Shown here one piece after another: positions 61,281-64,000 of a stretch of 64,000 nt of DNA. Numbering within the stretch: position 1 is the stretch's first letter; every line of letters begins with the position of its first letter. The notes under the pieces were generated by a model, which was not told where the DNA came from, did not search any database, and worked only from the letters and a program-made list of their open reading frames with translations. Position numbers and translations under genes: made by a program. This stretch comes from Planomicrobium sp. CPCC 101079 (GTDB taxonomy: Bacteria > Bacillota > Bacilli > Bacillales_A > Planococcaceae): NCBI RefSeq assembly GCF_007859275.1, contig NZ_VOHC01000024.1, positions 181,821 through 245,820 on the forward strand, in the 5' to 3' direction.

Positions 61281-61647
61281 ATACTGGAAATCGGTCCATT
61301 AGCAAATTTATACAGTGCTCAGGGGTACTTGTTTCTGTAAACAGAATAGCTTCATTTAAAGCATGAGAAATTGGAGCACAAACTGCTGTGAGCAAAAAAA
61401 AAAACGCATTAGACTCTTGAGGCTTTTGTATTGTTTGAACATAAGAAGAGGACTGACAATTTAGCTGTTTTTAAAAAAATACTGGATTAAGTAGAAAAAA
61501 GAAGTTCAATGAGTTAAAATTATAAAAGTAAATTAAATATTCTGAATATTAAATATATTTTAATGGTCAAGCTAGATTTTAAGTTTTTATGTAGGGGCAT
61601 GTGAGAAAGACCGAGCACAGAACAAAAAACTCGAAGGGGGAATGTCG

Positions 61648-62706
61648 ATGATTTTAGTAACAGGAGGGGCCGGTTATATAGGCAGTCACGCAGCAGTAGA
61701 ATTATTGGATGCTGGTTATGAAATTGTAATAGTGGATAACCACTCTAATAGTGGAGCAGGGGCTATCCGTCGGATTAAGGAATTGACTGGGAAAGATTTT
61801 CCTTTCCATAAAGTTGATTTATTGAATTACGAATCGTTGCATCACATTTTCTCTTCCTACAAACTAGACGCTGTGATGCATTTTGCTGGTTTGAAGGCAG
61901 TCGGGGAGTCCGTGGACATCCCACTGGAATATTATCACAACAATATAACCGGAACGCTTAATCTATGCAGACTAATGAAGAAGTTCAATGTGAAAAAGTT
62001 AGTTTTCAGTTCATCAGCTACCGTGTATGGAAACACTTTGAAAATGCCGATAGAAGAATCCTTCCCTTTATCTGCCACAAATCCATACGGCCGCACGAAG
62101 CTGATGATTGAAGAAATTTTACGGGATTTGAGTGCTTCAGACCCCATGTGCCGAATTGCAGTTTTAAGGTATTTTAATCCAATAGGAGCACATGAGAGCG
62201 GCAGAATTGGAGAAAACCCTACTGGCATTCCCAATAATTTAATGCCTTATATTACCCAAGTTGCGATTGAAAAAAGAGAAAAACTCCAAGTGTTTGGCAA
62301 CGATTATAACACTCATGATGGCACAGGTGTCAGGGACTATATTCATGTAGTTGATTTAGTAAAAGGGCATGTAAAAGCATTAAATTATCTGGATAACTTT
62401 AAAGGAATCGAAACTTTCAATCTCGGTACAGGCACTGGCTACAGTGTTTTGGATTTGGTGACTACTTTCAGTGAAGTCATTTCTAAAGAGATTCCCTATC
62501 AAATTGTCAACAGGCGCCCGGGGGATGTCGCTGTATGTTATGCAAATCCAGAAAAAGCGAAAGTGATTTTAGGCTGGCGTGCCGAAAAAGATTTGAAGAA
62601 AATGTGCAAGGACGCCTGGAGATGGCAATCTGAAAACCCTGATGGCTATCAAACAACGGTAGAGTCAATAAGCTTTCTAAGTTCTCCTTCTATAAAACAA
62701 ACTTGA
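61648..62706 (+). CDS. galE: UDP-glucose 4-epimerase, second copy
   Basis: ATG 61648 is seven bases after AAGGGGG and gives the usual start MILVTGGAGYIGSH; ATG 61642 is too close. The 352-residue protein has Tyr147-x3-Lys151 (NPYGRTK), FSSSATVYGN, LRYFNPIGAH and DYIHVVDLVKGH. It is clearly different in sequence from the copy at 43409 and resembles the classic GalE type (RRIKELTGKDFPFHKVDLLN). Its C-terminus extends about 15 residues beyond the usual end. It interconverts UDP-glucose and UDP-galactose or the GlcNAc forms. No gal operon partners are nearby. Confidence 0.94.
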   Translation: MILVTGGAGYIGSHAAVELLDAGYEIVIVDNHSNSGAGAIRRIKELTGKDFPFHKVDLLNYESLHHIFSSYKLDAVMHFAGLKAVGESVDIPLEYYHNNITGTLNLCRLMKKFNVKKLVFSSSATVYGNTLKMPIEESFPLSATNPYGRTKLMIEEILRDLSASDPMCRIAVLRYFNPIGAHESGRIGENPTGIPNNLMPYITQVAIEKREKLQVFGNDYNTHDGTGVRDYIHVVDLVKGHVKALNYLDNFKGIETFNLGTGTGYSVLDLVTTFSEVISKEIPYQIVNRRPGDVAVCYANPEKAKVILGWRAEKDLKKMCKDAWRWQSENPDGYQTTVESISFLSSPSIKQT

Positions 62707-63143
62707 TGAATAATAAAAAGAAGTGTTTCGATAAGACGAAGAACATTGTATGCCTCCGGGTGTCCTTTTTCTTCTAAGCCAAATCAAATTGCAGTAGACA
62801 AATTAAATCCTAAAGTGCCTGTTAGAAGTTGAATGTCTCCACTGTAAGAATAACTCAGCTGATTGATGCCGGTAGCATACAAAAAAGTACCTATCAAAAA
62901 GCGAACCAAGAAATAGCTTAAAATTGCCTCATCAGAAAAGATACATAATGCGATGATCTTAGCCATTTATGAGGTGAAGAAATCCTATCCTGTCGTTAAA
63001 ATGCTGTCACCGAAGAACAGCCGATTCCTGCTGGATGAAGTGGAATGGCTCTATTCCTGTTCGATGGCGGACATGGAGACCTATCAGGCAGCTGCCGGTT
63101 GAAAATCGTACAATATTGGCAATTGCCAATGAGGTGGTGCCGA
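62707..63143. other. Gap with only weak short frames
   Basis: About 440 bp. A 49-codon plus frame (62953-63102) and a 60-codon minus frame (62784-62966) exist, but neither has a ribosome binding site. They may be decayed gene pieces. Confidence 0.45.
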
Positions 63144-63287
63144 ATGCGTAGAAAGTATCGGGAAGTGAGAATTGCGTATCTGGAAGTGCTGCTCAAAGGC
63201 GCGTTGGATGAGAAGATGCGTACGAAGATTTTAAAGAAGATTGCCCATCATCGGAAGAAATTGAATGAATTGATTAAGGAATTATAA
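63144..63287 (+). CDS. Small basic protein, 47 residues
   Basis: ATG 63144 lies six bases after GAGGTGG. The product (MRRKYREVRIAYLEVLLKGA at its start) is helical and very basic, with KKIAHHRKKLNELIKEL at the end, and has no membrane helix. A terminator follows ten bases after the stop, supporting a real gene. It may bind nucleic acid or a partner by its amphipathic helices; the family is unknown to me. Confidence 0.6.
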   Translation: MRRKYREVRIAYLEVLLKGALDEKMRTKILKKIAHHRKKLNELIKEL

Positions 63288-63296
63288 AATGGACAG

Positions 63297-63333
63297 AAGC
63301 TTATTCTACTATTAGCTAGAGTAAGCTTTTTGG
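63297..63333 (+). terminator. Terminator after the 47-residue basic protein gene
   Basis: AAGCTTATTCTA pairs with TAGAGTAAGCTT (one wobble), followed by TTT. Confidence 0.85.
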
Positions 63334-63823
63334 GTTTTAATGCGTTGGCTCAAAGTTTTATGGAACATTGGCGCGCAGGAGTAAAAAGGCAGCTATTCTA
63401 AATGGTCTCCTTGAGAAGCCAAGGTTACTCAAGGAGATTGTGCAAAAATAACGTTTGCACGATTAGCAATACGGCAACCTTTCCTGTAAGAAGATTTCAA
63501 GAAAGGCGGTTTTCAGTTGTTAGGACATTCTTTTTAGGGATGGCAGATGAATTGCTGATTGTTGAAGAAACGGTATTATCGTAGATTACGCTTCAGTTTA
63601 ATTTGGCTAACTCATATTTAAACGGGGTCGTCTTCATCTTGACGACGCCTTTTTTATTATTTGAAATATCTGTTAATTTAAAGGCTTTGATGATAAAATT
63701 TTATTATGCTTTGAGTAAGTGATTAGACAGCAAACGGATAAAGCTGAAAAGCACGAATAGCAACACGGATATGCGGCATCTCTGGAAATTCTATAAAAAT
63801 AATAGAAAGCGAAGTGATCCAAA
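63334..63823. other. Intergenic region with an inverted repeat and a terminator-like hairpin
   Basis: GTGCAAA (63440-63446) and TTTGCAC (63454-63460) are inverted. GTCGTC/GACGAC at 63627-63646 is followed by a T run (63649-63655), probably a terminator. No credible gene. Confidence 0.5.
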
Positions 63824-64000
63824 ATGGAAGAACGCCAAACCACTCCTCCTGCCGGCAAGATCATTTTTACTGATTTGACTGTGGAGCACGCGGAAGTGAC
63901 ACGGGACTTTTTTAAACAAGTCATTGGCTGGACACATGAAGATGTTGCGATGGGCGACTATGCAGACTATATGATGAAAGCGTCGGACGGAGTGCCGGCT
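63824..64000 (+). CDS. VOC (glyoxalase-like) family protein, 3' end outside window
   Basis: ATG 63824 has a weak GAAGTGA site. The 59 visible residues include GKIIFTDLTVEHAEVTRDFFKQVIGW and YADYMMKASDGVPA, the first beta-alpha-beta module of the vicinal oxygen chelate fold, with the DFYK-like stretch of its YdcJ-type bleomycin-resistance/glyoxalase relatives. Metal ligands and function cannot be judged because the frame runs off the window. Confidence 0.7.
   Translation, partial: MEERQTTPPAGKIIFTDLTVEHAEVTRDFFKQVIGWTHEDVAMGDYADYMMKASDGVPA

Noticed and set aside
62784-62966. 60-residue hydrophobic minus-strand frame
   Set aside because: No ribosome binding site and no supporting neighbour; could be a decayed piece.
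62953-63102. 49-residue plus-strand frame, with a short GalE-like phrase (ASSEKIHNA) just upstream
   Set aside because: No binding site; the similarity to GalE ends is only about nine residues, too short to call a remnant.

Overview
The window looks like chromosomal DNA of a low-GC Gram-positive bacterium of the family Planococcaceae, most likely Planococcus or a close relative. The grounds are strong AGGAGG-type ribosome binding sites, many TTG and GTG starts, signal peptides, lipoboxes, GW-module autolysins, NlpC/P60 hydrolases and a Bacillales-type capsule operon. This is an inference from gene content; no rRNA or tRNA gene is present to confirm it.

Layout. 1-7.1 kb: two GW-module autolysins (a glucosaminidase cut by the window edge, then an amidase), a secreted protein of unknown role and a membrane-anchored trypsin-like protease. 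7.4-10 kb: two duplicated NlpC/P60 endopeptidase genes with matching promoters. 11-18.2 kb: an acyltransferase, a large secreted subtilisin-like protease and a secreted 2',3'-cyclic phosphodiesterase/nucleotidase. 18.8-21.4 kb: a NERD-domain protein divergent from a zinc-ribbon serine protease. 21.4-44.4 kb: a capsule/exopolysaccharide locus. It holds an LCP ligase and an SGNH-like protein on the minus strand, then the chain-length regulator, tyrosine kinase and phosphatase, a leader RNA with a strong terminator, and genes for UDP-glucose, UDP-glucuronate, GDP-mannose and UDP-galactose. Priming and other glycosyltransferases, a MurJ-type flippase and a polymerase complete it. The glycosyltransferase core (about 29-40 kb) is much more AT-rich than its flanks, as expected of a variable, laterally exchanged capsule core. 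44.6-54.4 kb: an Ig-repeat secreted protein and its broken copy, a lipoprotein, threonine dehydratase, a galE remnant, a coiled-coil/glycine-rich gene pair and a FemAB-like protein. 54.6-57.3 kb: a compact signalling and bacteriocin module. 57.5-64 kb: a second acyltransferase, a HEPN-like protein, a second galE and small genes.

Two things stand out. First, 54.6-57.3 kb holds an XRE-TPR (RRNPP/NprR-like) receptor whose stop codon overlaps the start of a 41-residue secreted pro-peptide. Divergent from it lie a 261-residue precursor with a six-cysteine hydrophobic C-terminal domain resembling halocin C8 and a 56-residue two-helix membrane protein. I read this as a peptide-quorum-sensing-controlled bacteriocin. 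Second, the intergenic spaces carry arrays of short motifs repeated at exactly 21 bp, about two turns of the helix. One family has the core AGTT-NN-AACT and is combined with two conserved hairpins into a 218-bp higher-order repeat. The other has a CATG(A/T)AG core. I do not recognise either as a described element.

Regulation visible in the sequence includes a perfect palindrome over the capsule promoter -10 box, a structured leader and terminator before the UDP-glucose pyrophosphorylase gene, further inverted repeats before single genes, and strong intrinsic terminators after most transcription units.
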